Shown here: positions 40,546-48,605 of the stretch, piece after piece
Position numbering within the stretch: position 1 is the stretch's first letter
Layout of the letters: the number at the start of each line of letters is the position of its first letter
DNA from: UBA8517 sp964606975
Lineage (GTDB): Bacteria; Patescibacteriota; Microgenomatia; UBA8517
DNA: 64,000 bases
NCBI GenBank assembly: GCA_964606975.1
Contig: CAZSGY010000006.1
Coordinates: 25,286 to 89,285, forward strand
Direction of reading: 5' to 3'
Translations under genes and position numbers: made by a program
Notes under the pieces: model-generated
What the model saw: only the letters and a program-made list of their open reading frames with translations
Told to the model about the DNA's origin: nothing
Database searches by the model: none

Positions 40546-40616
40546 CCAAATTGTAAATTGACAATTCGAGGAAAGCAAATTAGTTTTCCTATTTGTAAAT
40601 TGTAAATTTGATTCTC
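40546..40616. repeat. AT-rich repeat-like intergenic text
   Basis: The motif (A)TTGTAAATT occurs three times with variants such as AATTGACAATT, flanking a GGAAA/TTTCC dyad. Its left end overlaps the promoter of the minus-strand 95-aa gene and its right end abuts the promoter of the plus-strand DUF4446 gene. Confidence 0.4.
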
Positions 40617-40617
40617 C

Positions 40618-40646
40618 TTGACACTAACTTTTCAAGATGTAAAAAT
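40618..40646 (+). promoter_or_regulatory. Promoter of the DUF4446-like gene
   Basis: TTGACA (40618-40623), 17 bp, then AAAAAT (40641-40646) preceded by TGT. The start near 40652 leaves a leader of about 19 nt. A second TATAAT at 40667-40672 overlaps the ATG itself and is less likely to be used. Confidence 0.5.
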
Positions 40647-40670
40647 GTCAGGAACTAAGCTTCGTTTATA

Positions 40671-41129
40671 ATGCAAAACTTGACCACATATATTCTTATA
40701 TTCCTCGGGGTTTGGCTCGCATCTTTAAGCATCTTTCTTTATAAGTTTTTTACAACGTATAAAAAGCTAACAAATGAAGTTGGGGTTGGAGATATTAAAA
40801 AAATCTTAGAAAAAATATTAAGCCGGGGGGAAGAAAATTCCAGAAGTATTAGCAACATTATTAAAAGGCTTGATGTTATCGAAGAAAATGACAAACGCCA
40901 TATTCAAAAGGTTGGACTTATCAGGTTTAATCCCTTCAGTGAGTTAGGTGGGGATCATAGCTTTTGTTTGGCGATATTGGATGACAGGGACTCCGGCGTA
41001 GTTATTACAGGTTTGCATACCCGGGACAGAACAAGAGTTTATATGAAGGATATACATAATGGTAAAAGCGGCCTCGAACTTTCTACCGAGGAAAAAAAGG
41101 CTATAGCCAGTGCACAAAAGAGCAGATAA
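40671..41129 (+). CDS. DUF4446 family membrane protein
   Basis: The 152 residues have one N-terminal membrane helix (YILIFLGVWLASLSIFLY), a helical linker and a C-terminal domain. That domain has VGLIRFNPFSELGGDHSFCLAILDD, GVVITGLHTRDRTRVYMK and NGKSGLELSTEE, the pattern of DUF4446. The function of the family is unknown. It stands alone between a minus-strand gene and the YerB-like gene. Confidence 0.88.
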   Translation: MQNLTTYILIFLGVWLASLSIFLYKFFTTYKKLTNEVGVGDIKKILEKILSRGEENSRSISNIIKRLDVIEENDKRHIQKVGLIRFNPFSELGGDHSFCLAILDDRDSGVVITGLHTRDRTRVYMKDIHNGKSGLELSTEEKKAIASAQKSR

Positions 41130-41164
41130 CCCAGATTAAGAAAATTTTGCCATAAAATTGTGGT

Positions 41165-41193
41165 TTCGCAAGTTGAATGTTTGATGATACAAT
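41165..41193 (+). promoter_or_regulatory. Promoter of the YerB-like gene
   Basis: TTCGCA (41165-41170), 17 bp, then TACAAT (41188-41193) preceded by TGA. The leader would be about 11 nt. Confidence 0.5.
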
Positions 41194-41211
41194 AAAAAAT
41201 ACTTTGAATTT

Positions 41212-42453
41212 ATGGAAAGGACGAATATAAACAAGCTATTTGCTACAAAAAAGTCGGCAATAATCGCCAGCTATGCCGGGCTATTCCTGATTTCTGTAGG
41301 GGTTTCTTTATTGGTGTTTAAATATTTATTTCCGGGAGGAGCGGCTAATCTTTTTTACGAAATTTCCAAAAAAACAAAGATTAATGTAAATTTGCCAAAA
41401 ACAGAGGCATGTCCGGTAAATGGGGCTATGTATACAGTGGCGGAAAGAGAAGTCTGGGAGGAAAGACGTCCGATAGCTGCTATTATCGAAAACCACACGG
41501 AGGCCAGGCCTGAGTCAGGTCTTTCTAAGGCAGATGTAATATATGAAGCAGTTGCAGAAGGAGGTATAACCAGATTTATTTCAATTTTCTATTGCGGTGC
41601 TTCAGCCGAAACAGTTGAAGCTGCGCCCATCAGAAGCGCCAGGGTGTATTTTATCAATCTGGCGGCAGGGTATGGTAGCGACCCGATTTTTCTACATCAA
41701 GGAGGGGCAAACAATATTTGTAGCACTTGTCCTGGTGGTGTAAAACCGGCGTCACAGAGTGCTCCAAAGGTAAATACCGTAACACTTCTCCAGAAATTGG
41801 GTTGGGGTGGCGGAACTGACGGGAACAATTTCGACGGAGGTTACAACATCGGCTACCCAATAGTGGTCCGAAACCAATATCGACTAGGAGGAAGTACACC
41901 GGCAGCCTGGGAACACTCAGTCGTTGCCGACCTTACTGAGGTATGGAAAGAAGCATCCAGCCGTGGTTACAATTTCAAAGACGGAAATGGCATCCCATGG
42001 ACCGAAGAATTTAGGGAATGGCAGTTTCAGGACGGAAGTGTAAACACCTCTCCCACAGCAAGCAATATCAAATTTGATTTCTGGGAAAGTATGCCCGGAT
42101 ATGATGTTGAGTGGAGATATGATTCCTCGACCAATACCTATAAAAGATTTAATGGTGGTACGGCTCATGTTGATGTCGAATTTGATAATGTACAACTCAG
42201 CGCTTCAAATGTTGCGATTATGTTTGTCGAAGAAGAAGGCCCAATTGACACGGAAAAACACATGTACTACGAAGTTATCGGCGAAGGAGATGCGATTGTT
42301 TTTCAAAACGGTAATGTAATAAAAGGCACCTGGGAAAAAGACTCGGCGCTTGACAGGGAGGTATTTTATGATACAAATGGAAATGAAATCAAGATGGTTA
42401 GGGGGGCTACTTGGGTGGAATTAGTTCCTTCTACGAACGAGATTGCTTATTAA
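41212..42453 (+). CDS. DUF3048 (YerB-like) exported protein
   Basis: The 413 residues begin with a basic segment and one membrane helix (IIASYAGLFLISVGVSLLVF). Then come the DUF3048 hallmarks PIAAIIENHTEARPESGLSKADVIYEA, GGITRFISIFYC, PIRSARVYFINLA and FLHQGGA. The C-terminal domain has AHVDVEFDNVQLSASNVAIMFVEE and KGTWEKDSALDREVFYDTNGNEI. Members are membrane-anchored extracellular proteins; in B. subtilis YerB is a lipoprotein, but here there is no lipobox, only an anchor. The role is unknown. Confidence 0.9.
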   Translation: MERTNINKLFATKKSAIIASYAGLFLISVGVSLLVFKYLFPGGAANLFYEISKKTKINVNLPKTEACPVNGAMYTVAEREVWEERRPIAAIIENHTEARPESGLSKADVIYEAVAEGGITRFISIFYCGASAETVEAAPIRSARVYFINLAAGYGSDPIFLHQGGANNICSTCPGGVKPASQSAPKVNTVTLLQKLGWGGGTDGNNFDGGYNIGYPIVVRNQYRLGGSTPAAWEHSVVADLTEVWKEASSRGYNFKDGNGIPWTEEFREWQFQDGSVNTSPTASNIKFDFWESMPGYDVEWRYDSSTNTYKRFNGGTAHVDVEFDNVQLSASNVAIMFVEEEGPIDTEKHMYYEVIGEGDAIVFQNGNVIKGTWEKDSALDREVFYDTNGNEIKMVRGATWVELVPSTNEIAY

Positions 42454-42482
42454 TAGAATGACTGAATCTGCTCCAAAAATAG

Positions 42483-43067
42483 ATGGTAAATCTAGCTGAC
42501 ATAATTACTTCAAAAGTACGGATAAAAATTTTGGAGCTTTTTTTCTCCAATTTAAAAGAGGCCTATCATGTCCGTGGAATAGTTAGGGAAACAGAAGAGG
42601 AAATAAACGCAGTAAGGCGTGAACTGACGAAGATGGAAAAAGACGGGCTTCTCCGCAAGGAACCCAGAGGTAATAGGATTTACTATTCGATACGGACAGA
42701 ATACCCGCTTTTCGGTGATTTGGTTTCAATGGTAGCCAAAACCACAGGCCTAGGAAAGGTGGTTATAGAAAACAAAAATAAGATTGGAAAGATATCATTC
42801 GTGATGTTTTCCGGAAAATTTGTCAGACATTTGGAACATAAAAGAGACGATGATGTTGATATTTTAGTCGTCGGTGAAGTTGTCCTGCCTGAACTGGCAT
42901 CGATAATCAGGGCAGAAGAAACTGTTAGGGAAAAAGAAATAAATTACACGGCAATGAGTAGAGATGAATTTGATTTTCGAAAAAAGAGAAGGGACCCGTT
43001 TTTACTTGGAATACTGTCCGGTAGCAGGGTGATGATTATTGGGGATGAGGAAGACCTCGTTAGCTAA
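42483..43067 (+). CDS. Winged-helix protein fused to a nucleotidyltransferase-like domain
   Basis: The 194 residues have an N-terminal winged helix (ITSKVRIKILELFF, INAVRRELTKMEKDGLL, wing RGNRIYYSI). A C-terminal domain follows with FSGKFVRHLEHKRDDDVDILVVGEV, which looks like the MNT nucleotidyltransferase core (GS...DxD) with a diverged first motif. Such fusions occur in archaea and CPR. It lies 29 bases after the YerB-like gene and 3 bases before secD. It may be a regulator or a modifying enzyme. Confidence 0.75.
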   Translation: MVNLADIITSKVRIKILELFFSNLKEAYHVRGIVRETEEEINAVRRELTKMEKDGLLRKEPRGNRIYYSIRTEYPLFGDLVSMVAKTTGLGKVVIENKNKIGKISFVMFSGKFVRHLEHKRDDDVDILVVGEVVLPELASIIRAEETVREKEINYTAMSRDEFDFRKKRRDPFLLGILSGSRVMIIGDEEDLVS

Positions 43068-43070
43068 TTT

Positions 43071-44414
43071 ATGTTGAGAACTCCTGTCAGAAAATTCATC
43101 TTTATTATTATTTTGACTTTAATTGCTACTTATATAAGCCTGCCGGCAAGTTTTAACCTGTTTGGTAAAACTATTAACCGCCCAAATTTGAATATCAATA
43201 TTGGAAAGATATCTATTAATAAAGAATTCAAAACATATTTGGGATTAGATCTGGCTGGCGGTAGCAGATTGGTTTTCGAAGCAGATACTAGCGGTACCTC
43301 GGCAGATAAAAAGTCAGATGCCTTAACCGGAGTCAGAAATATCATTGAAAATAGAGTAAACATGTTTGGTATTTCCGAATCTACCGTTCAAACATCAAAC
43401 TTTGAAGGCCGTGACAGAATTATTGTCGAACTTCCCGGGATAAGCGATACAGCCTCTGCTATTAACCTAATTGGCGAAACAGCTCAGTTAACCTTTGTGG
43501 AAGTTGTTGAAGAGACTGTTGATGGAAGCGCTACTCCATCGGCAAATCTTGTGCCAACCAATTTGACCGGTGCAGATTTGGAAAAAGCTGAAGTTATTTT
43601 TGATAGCAACACCGGCGCCCCCAGCATTTCCATCCAATTTACCAAGGATGGTGGTAACAAATTTTCTGAAATTACCAAAAGAAATGTTGGTAAGCAATTA
43701 CCGATCATACTTGATAATCAGATTATTTCCGCTCCCACAGTCCAGGAACAAATTATCGGCGGCAATGCCCAGATAACCGGAAGTTTTACAGTTGAAGAGG
43801 CGAAGGAGTTGGCAATTCAACTAAATGCCGGTGCACTTCCTGTTCCGGTTAATTTAATTCAGCAAGAAACAATCGGGGCGACTCTCGGGGCAGAATCTGT
43901 AAAGATGAGTGTGGTTGCCGGAATTGTCGGGCTTTTAATGGTAGGGCTTTTTATGATTCTTTCTTATGGCAAACTTGGATTAATTGCCGATATAGGGCTT
44001 TTTATTTTCTCGGTAATTTCACTTGCGTTGTATAAACTAATCCCCATAACTCTTACCTTACCTGGAATTGCCGGTTTTATGCTTTCAATAGGGATGGCTG
44101 TTGATAGGAATATTTTGATATTTGAACGCTTCAAAGAAGAAAAGCTAAAAAGGAAGTTGTCCGATGCTCTGGAAGTTTCTTTCGGCCGGGCGTGGGATTC
44201 TATCAGAGATGCCAATGTAGCAACAATAATTACATCACTGATTTTAATGAACCCGTTAGATTGGTCTTTTTTGCCATCATCCGGGCCGGTAAGAGGTTTT
44301 GCTATTACCCTCTTGATGGGGGTAATGATAAGTTTGTTCACCGGGATTTATGTAAGTAGGAATTTACTGAGATTATTCATAAGAGAAAAACCGGAAGGAG
44401 GAAACAAAAAATGA
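43071..44414 (+). CDS. secD: Protein translocase subunit SecD
   Basis: SecD with SecF uses the proton motive force to help SecYEG export proteins. The 447 residues show the N-terminal helix, LGLDLAGGSRLVFEAD (the D1 motif), the P1 domain with IENRVNMFGISESTVQ, and five further helices with PGIAGFMLSIGMAVDRNILIFERFKEE. Length is normal. secF follows with a 4-base overlap. Confidence 0.96.
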   Translation: MLRTPVRKFIFIIILTLIATYISLPASFNLFGKTINRPNLNINIGKISINKEFKTYLGLDLAGGSRLVFEADTSGTSADKKSDALTGVRNIIENRVNMFGISESTVQTSNFEGRDRIIVELPGISDTASAINLIGETAQLTFVEVVEETVDGSATPSANLVPTNLTGADLEKAEVIFDSNTGAPSISIQFTKDGGNKFSEITKRNVGKQLPIILDNQIISAPTVQEQIIGGNAQITGSFTVEEAKELAIQLNAGALPVPVNLIQQETIGATLGAESVKMSVVAGIVGLLMVGLFMILSYGKLGLIADIGLFIFSVISLALYKLIPITLTLPGIAGFMLSIGMAVDRNILIFERFKEEKLKRKLSDALEVSFGRAWDSIRDANVATIITSLILMNPLDWSFLPSSGPVRGFAITLLMGVMISLFTGIYVSRNLLRLFIREKPEGGNKK

Positions 44415-45229
44415 ACTGGATGAAATATCGCTGGCTTTACCTTTTGATTTCGGGAACATTGATTATGGCCGGGGTTTTCTCCATGCTTAAATGGGGGTTT
44501 AATATAGGTATCGATTTTACAGGCGGAAGCTTTTTGGAGTATAAGCTTCCGGATGGAAGTGTCCGTAGTTTTCGGGAAGAGTCGATTGATGAAGGTAGAA
44601 AAATCGAGATTAAAGCTGCATTGGAAACTGAGGTGGGACAAGAAGTCACTGAAATCAGATTTGAAAATGTCGGTCCGACAGTCGGACCCGAGACCATAAA
44701 AAGAACCATATATGCCCTTCTAATTTCAGCAGGTGCAATTCTACTCTGGGTAGCTTACCAGTTTAAGAACTTTAAATTCGGTGTTTCTGCAACTTTGGCA
44801 ACGATCCACGATAGTCTCATCGTAATTGGCAGCTTTTCACTTTTTGGCCACTTTTGGGGAGCCGAAATAGATTTTCTTTTTGTGACAGCACTTTTAACCA
44901 TTCTTTCGTTTTCGGTTCATGACACAATTGTTGTTTTTGACCGCATCAGAGAAAAACGCAAATCAAGCTTCACAGAAATCTCGCAGCTCGCCAATAACGC
45001 CATTAGTGAAACCATGGTCAGATCGATAAATAATTCTTTTACGATAATATTCATGCTACTGGCCCTTATACTTCTTGGCGGAGATTCTATCAGGTGGTTT
45101 GCGGTTGCTCTTTTGGTCGGTACGATCTCCGGAACTTATTCGTCACCTTTTGTGGCCGTTTCGCTTTTAGTTACCTGGGATGAGATCGAAAAAAGAATAA
45201 AGAAGAACCCGAAAAAGAAACTTCACTAA
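44411..45229 (+). CDS. secF: Protein translocase subunit SecF
   Basis: The 272 residues contain the first helix, the GIDFTGGSFLEYKL motif, VTEIRFENVGPTVGPE, five more helices and the SecF-typical LLTILSFSVHDTIVVFDRIRE. A GGAAGGAGGA Shine-Dalgarno (44393-44402) lies 8 bases before the ATG. The last 4 bases (CTAA) also hold the stop of the convergent CCA enzyme gene. Confidence 0.96.
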   Translation: MNWMKYRWLYLLISGTLIMAGVFSMLKWGFNIGIDFTGGSFLEYKLPDGSVRSFREESIDEGRKIEIKAALETEVGQEVTEIRFENVGPTVGPETIKRTIYALLISAGAILLWVAYQFKNFKFGVSATLATIHDSLIVIGSFSLFGHFWGAEIDFLFVTALLTILSFSVHDTIVVFDRIREKRKSSFTEISQLANNAISETMVRSINNSFTIIFMLLALILLGGDSIRWFAVALLVGTISGTYSSPFVAVSLLVTWDEIEKRIKKNPKKKLH

Positions 45230-46566
45230 TTTTTTTCAGAAATAGCTTCCAGAAGAGCCTCTTTTTCATTTTCAATTTCTTTGTTGACCACTTTTTCAAA
45301 AAGGTCGTTTAATATTTTTCCAACTTCCGGTCCGGGTTTCAAATCAAGCTTTTTCATTACATCAAAACCGTTTATTTTTAAATCGGCCACAGAAAAAGGT
45401 TGTTTTTGAACTTCGACAAGTCTTTTTTTAAACTCCTCAAGTCTCCAGCTGGTTTCTCTGGCTCCTCCGCCAAGCCTGTCGCCGGTTCTAAGTGCCAACA
45501 TGTCCTCCACGTTTTCCAAGCCAACATTCCTTAAAAATCTTCTGATTGCCGAATCAGTTTGATGTTCATCGACACTAAACTGATGCCATCTTACAAGTTT
45601 TACAAGCTTTTCCTCTTCTTTGTTGGAAAAACGCAATCTTTCGGCAATATTTTCGGCAATTTTGGTTGAAACCATCTCGTGATTATAAAAAGTAATTAGT
45701 CCTGTTGGTGATTTTCTATAGGTTTGCGGTTTGCCTATGTCGTGAATGAGTGTCGCAAAGCGGGTAACAGGGTCTTTAGATTTGCAGTTTTTTAGTGACA
45801 TTAAAAGATGTGTCCCAACATCATAAATATGATGTCTACCCGGAGATTTCTGCTCTACACCAAAACATTTTGTTAATTCCGGCAAAATCTCCTGCATTAG
45901 ACCGGATTCTTTTAAGTGGATCACTCCGTCATAGGGGTTATCTGACGCCAATATTTTAAAAAGCTCTTCCTTGACTCTCTCTTTGGCTATTTTATGAATT
46001 AAGGGAGCATTCTTTTTGATAGCTTCAAAAGTCTTATTTTCGATATTAAAACTCAAATCTCCTGCGATCCTTACGGCCCGCATCAAACGAAGGGCGTCTT
46101 CCGAAAAGCGGGTGTTTGCGTCTCCCACTGTTCTTATTAATTTATTTTTGATATCTTCTTGGCCGTGATAAAGATCAATAATTTTTAAGTTTTTATCTAT
46201 AGCCATGGAATTAATCGTAAAATCGCGGCGGGACAAGTCCTCATCAAGCGTTTTTCCCCAGGAAATTTTATCGGGGTGGCGGGCATCCGAATAGCCCTCT
46301 TCAGTGCGGAATGTTGTTATTTCGTGTGGCCGGGTTTCATCATCGGGATTATCGGTAAAGACTGTGCCGAATTGATTATTGTATAACCCGCCGGGAATAA
46401 CTTCTAATATTTGTTCCGGTGTGGCGTTGGTAGTAAAATCCCAATCATTTGTAGATCTACCCATCAAAAGATCGCGTACAGCACCGCCGACGATATAGAT
46501 TTCATATCCGGCTTTGTCGAATTTTTCCAGAATTTCTTTAACTGATTTTGGTAATTGAATTTCCAT
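45226..46566 (-). CDS. cca: CCA-adding enzyme / poly(A) polymerase family nucleotidyltransferase with HD domain
   Basis: Class II tRNA nucleotidyltransferase that adds or repairs the 3' CCA. The 446 residues have the signature YIVGGAVRDLLMGRSTNDWDFTT (split here across strand and helix), the RRDFTINSMAID block, RLMRAVRIAGDLSFNIE and an HD domain with TLIHDIGKP. At least tRNA-Pro in this window already encodes CCA, so repair may be its main job there. A TATAAT box on the minus strand (46601-46596) lies 29 nt before the ATG, inside the dyad GGTATAA-A-TTATACC. Confidence 0.92.
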   Translation of the reverse strand: MEIQLPKSVKEILEKFDKAGYEIYIVGGAVRDLLMGRSTNDWDFTTNATPEQILEVIPGGLYNNQFGTVFTDNPDDETRPHEITTFRTEEGYSDARHPDKISWGKTLDEDLSRRDFTINSMAIDKNLKIIDLYHGQEDIKNKLIRTVGDANTRFSEDALRLMRAVRIAGDLSFNIENKTFEAIKKNAPLIHKIAKERVKEELFKILASDNPYDGVIHLKESGLMQEILPELTKCFGVEQKSPGRHHIYDVGTHLLMSLKNCKSKDPVTRFATLIHDIGKPQTYRKSPTGLITFYNHEMVSTKIAENIAERLRFSNKEEEKLVKLVRWHQFSVDEHQTDSAIRRFLRNVGLENVEDMLALRTGDRLGGGARETSWRLEEFKKRLVEVQKQPFSVADLKINGFDVMKKLDLKPGPEVGKILNDLFEKVVNKEIENEKEALLEAISEKN

Positions 46567-46623
46567 GTCTCAAATTTTGACGCCTGATGGTATAAATTAT
46601 ACCAGCATTCGGATAAGCTGATA

Positions 46624-46629
46624 TATACT
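46624..46629 (+). promoter_or_regulatory. Leaderless -10 box of recJ
   Basis: TATACT ends 6 nt before the recJ ATG at 46636. It lies 22 bp from the divergent cca -10 box. Confidence 0.5.
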
Positions 46630-46635
46630 ACTCAT

Positions 46636-48285
46636 ATGAAATGGGACCTTCTTAATAAATCGTCGGCCGTCAGCCGTAAATCGTTAATTAATATTCTTCT
46701 AAAAAACCGCGGAATCAAAACTGAAAAAGCCAAAAAAGAATTTATCAATCCGATAGACCCAATGAAAATTAAATTAAGCCAACTTGGGATTGCAGAAAAA
46801 GATTTGGATGAAGTAGTAAATCGAATCGATCAGGCGCGGTCTAATAAAGAATTTGTGATTATTTACGGCGATTATGACGCAGACGGAATTACAGCCTCGG
46901 CAGTTGCCTGGGAAACACTACATGATGCGGGCGTTGATGTTTTTCCATTTGTCCCGGATCGTTTCGAAGACGGCTACGGAATCAAAGCCAAAAGCGTTTT
47001 ATCTTTAAAATCACGCTATCCCAAACTCAAGCTTATCATTACCGTAGACAACGGAATTGTAGCTTATGAGGGTGTCAAGGAAGCAAAAAAACTGGGAATT
47101 GATGTGATTGTTATTGATCACCACCAGAAAGGGGAAAAGCTACCCGACACCAATTTCGTTATTCATTCTACTGAAGTTTGCGGTTCAGCTTTGGTATGGT
47201 TTGTTTCCAGGGAAATATATAAAAGATTAGTTAAAGGAAATTATGAATCGAAAATTAGAGAGAAGCTCCAGCTGTCGGCCATAGGAACGGTTGCTGACCA
47301 ATTACCTCTCCTGGGGATAAATAGGTCGGTAGTTAAATATGGACTTACGGAGTTGAATGATACGAAAAGACCGGGTCTTTTGGCTTTATTTAAGGAAGCC
47401 GGGATCACTGAGGCCGGACCTTACGAAATCGGTTTCGTAATTGCGCCTAGAATCAATTCCATGGGACGTCTTAGGCACGGACTGGAATCATTAAGGCTTT
47501 TATGTACGAAAGACAAAGTCCGGGGCATTCAACTTGCCGAGGTGATTGGAAAAGTAAATCTGGAAAGACAAAAAGTTGTAGATAGCGTAGTTGAACATGC
47601 GCTAAGTATCACGGAAAACAAATCTGCCAAGATTATTGTTTTAGCGGATGAAAAATATCATGAAGGCGTAATAGGATTGGCGGCTGCCCGATTAGTGGAA
47701 AAATACTACAGGCCGGCAATTGTTATTTCAAAATCCAAGGACGTGTCTAAAGCTTCAGCCAGATCCATTCCCGGGTTTAATATAATTGAGACGATCAGAA
47801 AACTTCAGGAATATTATTTAGAAGGCGGCGGGCATCCGATGGCCGCTGGTTTCTCAATCAATACAGGAAATATCGATATCTTTAGAGAGAAAATAAATTT
47901 ATTGGCTCAAAAATTGTTAACGGATGATCTTTTGCAAAAAAACCTGAAAGTTGACTGCCGTCTTAGTTTTTCAGCGATAAATTACGATCTTTTAAAAGAA
48001 ATATCCCTATTCGAACCGACCGGGGTGGGCAATAAAGAGCCGGTTTTTTTTAGCGAGAAAGTTCAACTTTTAGACGTCAAATTTGTAGGTAAGGACAAAA
48101 GACACCTCAAGCTAAAATTAAAGCAAGGTGAACATGTTTTTGACTCAATTTATTTTGGTGGAGGAGAAATTTACTCAAATCTAGCTCCTCAGATGAAAAT
48201 TGACGTTGCTTACTCGATTGAGGACAATTCCTGGAACGGCTACAGAAATATACAGTTAAAGCTCAAAGATCTCCATTTTTCCTGA
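46636..48285 (+). CDS. recJ: Single-stranded-DNA-specific exonuclease RecJ
   Basis: RecJ degrades single-stranded DNA 5'-3' in repair and recombination. The 549 residues show the DHH-family motifs: YGDYDADGIT, VDNGI, VIDHHQ and, in the DHHA1 domain, GGGHPMAAGFS. An OB-like C-terminal domain follows. Length is normal. Its 3' end overlaps the convergent Cys-containing gene by 23 bases. Confidence 0.95.
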   Translation: MKWDLLNKSSAVSRKSLINILLKNRGIKTEKAKKEFINPIDPMKIKLSQLGIAEKDLDEVVNRIDQARSNKEFVIIYGDYDADGITASAVAWETLHDAGVDVFPFVPDRFEDGYGIKAKSVLSLKSRYPKLKLIITVDNGIVAYEGVKEAKKLGIDVIVIDHHQKGEKLPDTNFVIHSTEVCGSALVWFVSREIYKRLVKGNYESKIREKLQLSAIGTVADQLPLLGINRSVVKYGLTELNDTKRPGLLALFKEAGITEAGPYEIGFVIAPRINSMGRLRHGLESLRLLCTKDKVRGIQLAEVIGKVNLERQKVVDSVVEHALSITENKSAKIIVLADEKYHEGVIGLAAARLVEKYYRPAIVISKSKDVSKASARSIPGFNIIETIRKLQEYYLEGGGHPMAAGFSINTGNIDIFREKINLLAQKLLTDDLLQKNLKVDCRLSFSAINYDLLKEISLFEPTGVGNKEPVFFSEKVQLLDVKFVGKDKRHLKLKLKQGEHVFDSIYFGGGEIYSNLAPQMKIDVAYSIEDNSWNGYRNIQLKLKDLHFS

Positions 48286-48523
48286 AGAGGTCGGTCATAA
48301 TTTGGACTTCTTCATAGGTTACGGCCCTAGGCTCCTTTTTTAAATTGGGCACGTTAAATATGGTGCTGGCTTTTTCATTCGAGATTTTCCCTCTGTAAAC
48401 TCTTGCTCTGGGGCAAGTTTCTGTAAATTCTTTTAGACACGCTTGATCCTTGGTGATATAACCGTTCTTAATTAAATTTTGGTGAAAGGCGCAATGCCCT
48501 TCGTATTTACATCTTTCACTCAT
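48263..48523 (-). CDS. Small Cys-containing protein of unknown function
   Basis: I chose the ATG at 48523 (MSERCKYEGHCAFHQNLIKN), giving 86 residues. The frame could start at a TTG at 48571, but that TTG is the -35 box of its promoter. Four cysteines in the first half (CKYEGHC, ACLKEFTETC) could bind metal. The pattern SERCKYEGHCAF resembles short metal-binding proteins, but I recognise no family. Confidence 0.6.
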   Translation of the reverse strand: MSERCKYEGHCAFHQNLIKNGYITKDQACLKEFTETCPRARVYRGKISNEKASTIFNVPNLKKEPRAVTYEEVQIMTDLFRKNGDL

Positions 48524-48543
48524 GGCCAATATGTCAAAAGAGT

Positions 48544-48593
48544 ATTTTATAACAGGCTCCCTCCTTGTCAAGTAAGCCGGAAGAAACTACAAT
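48544..48593. promoter_or_regulatory. Divergent promoter pair with overlapping -35 boxes
   Basis: Plus strand: TTGTCA (48565-48570), 17 bp, TACAAT (48588-48593) for aspS. Minus strand: TTGACA (48571-48566), 16 bp, TAAAAT (48549-48544) for the 86-aa gene. The two -35 boxes share five bases, so polymerases would compete. Confidence 0.65.
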
Positions 48594-48605
48594 TGTAACA
48601 ATAGA

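Noticed and set aside
40667..40672. TATAAT as the promoter of the DUF4446-like gene
   Set aside because: It overlaps the start codon, so the transcript would begin after the ATG; a better promoter lies at 40618-40646.
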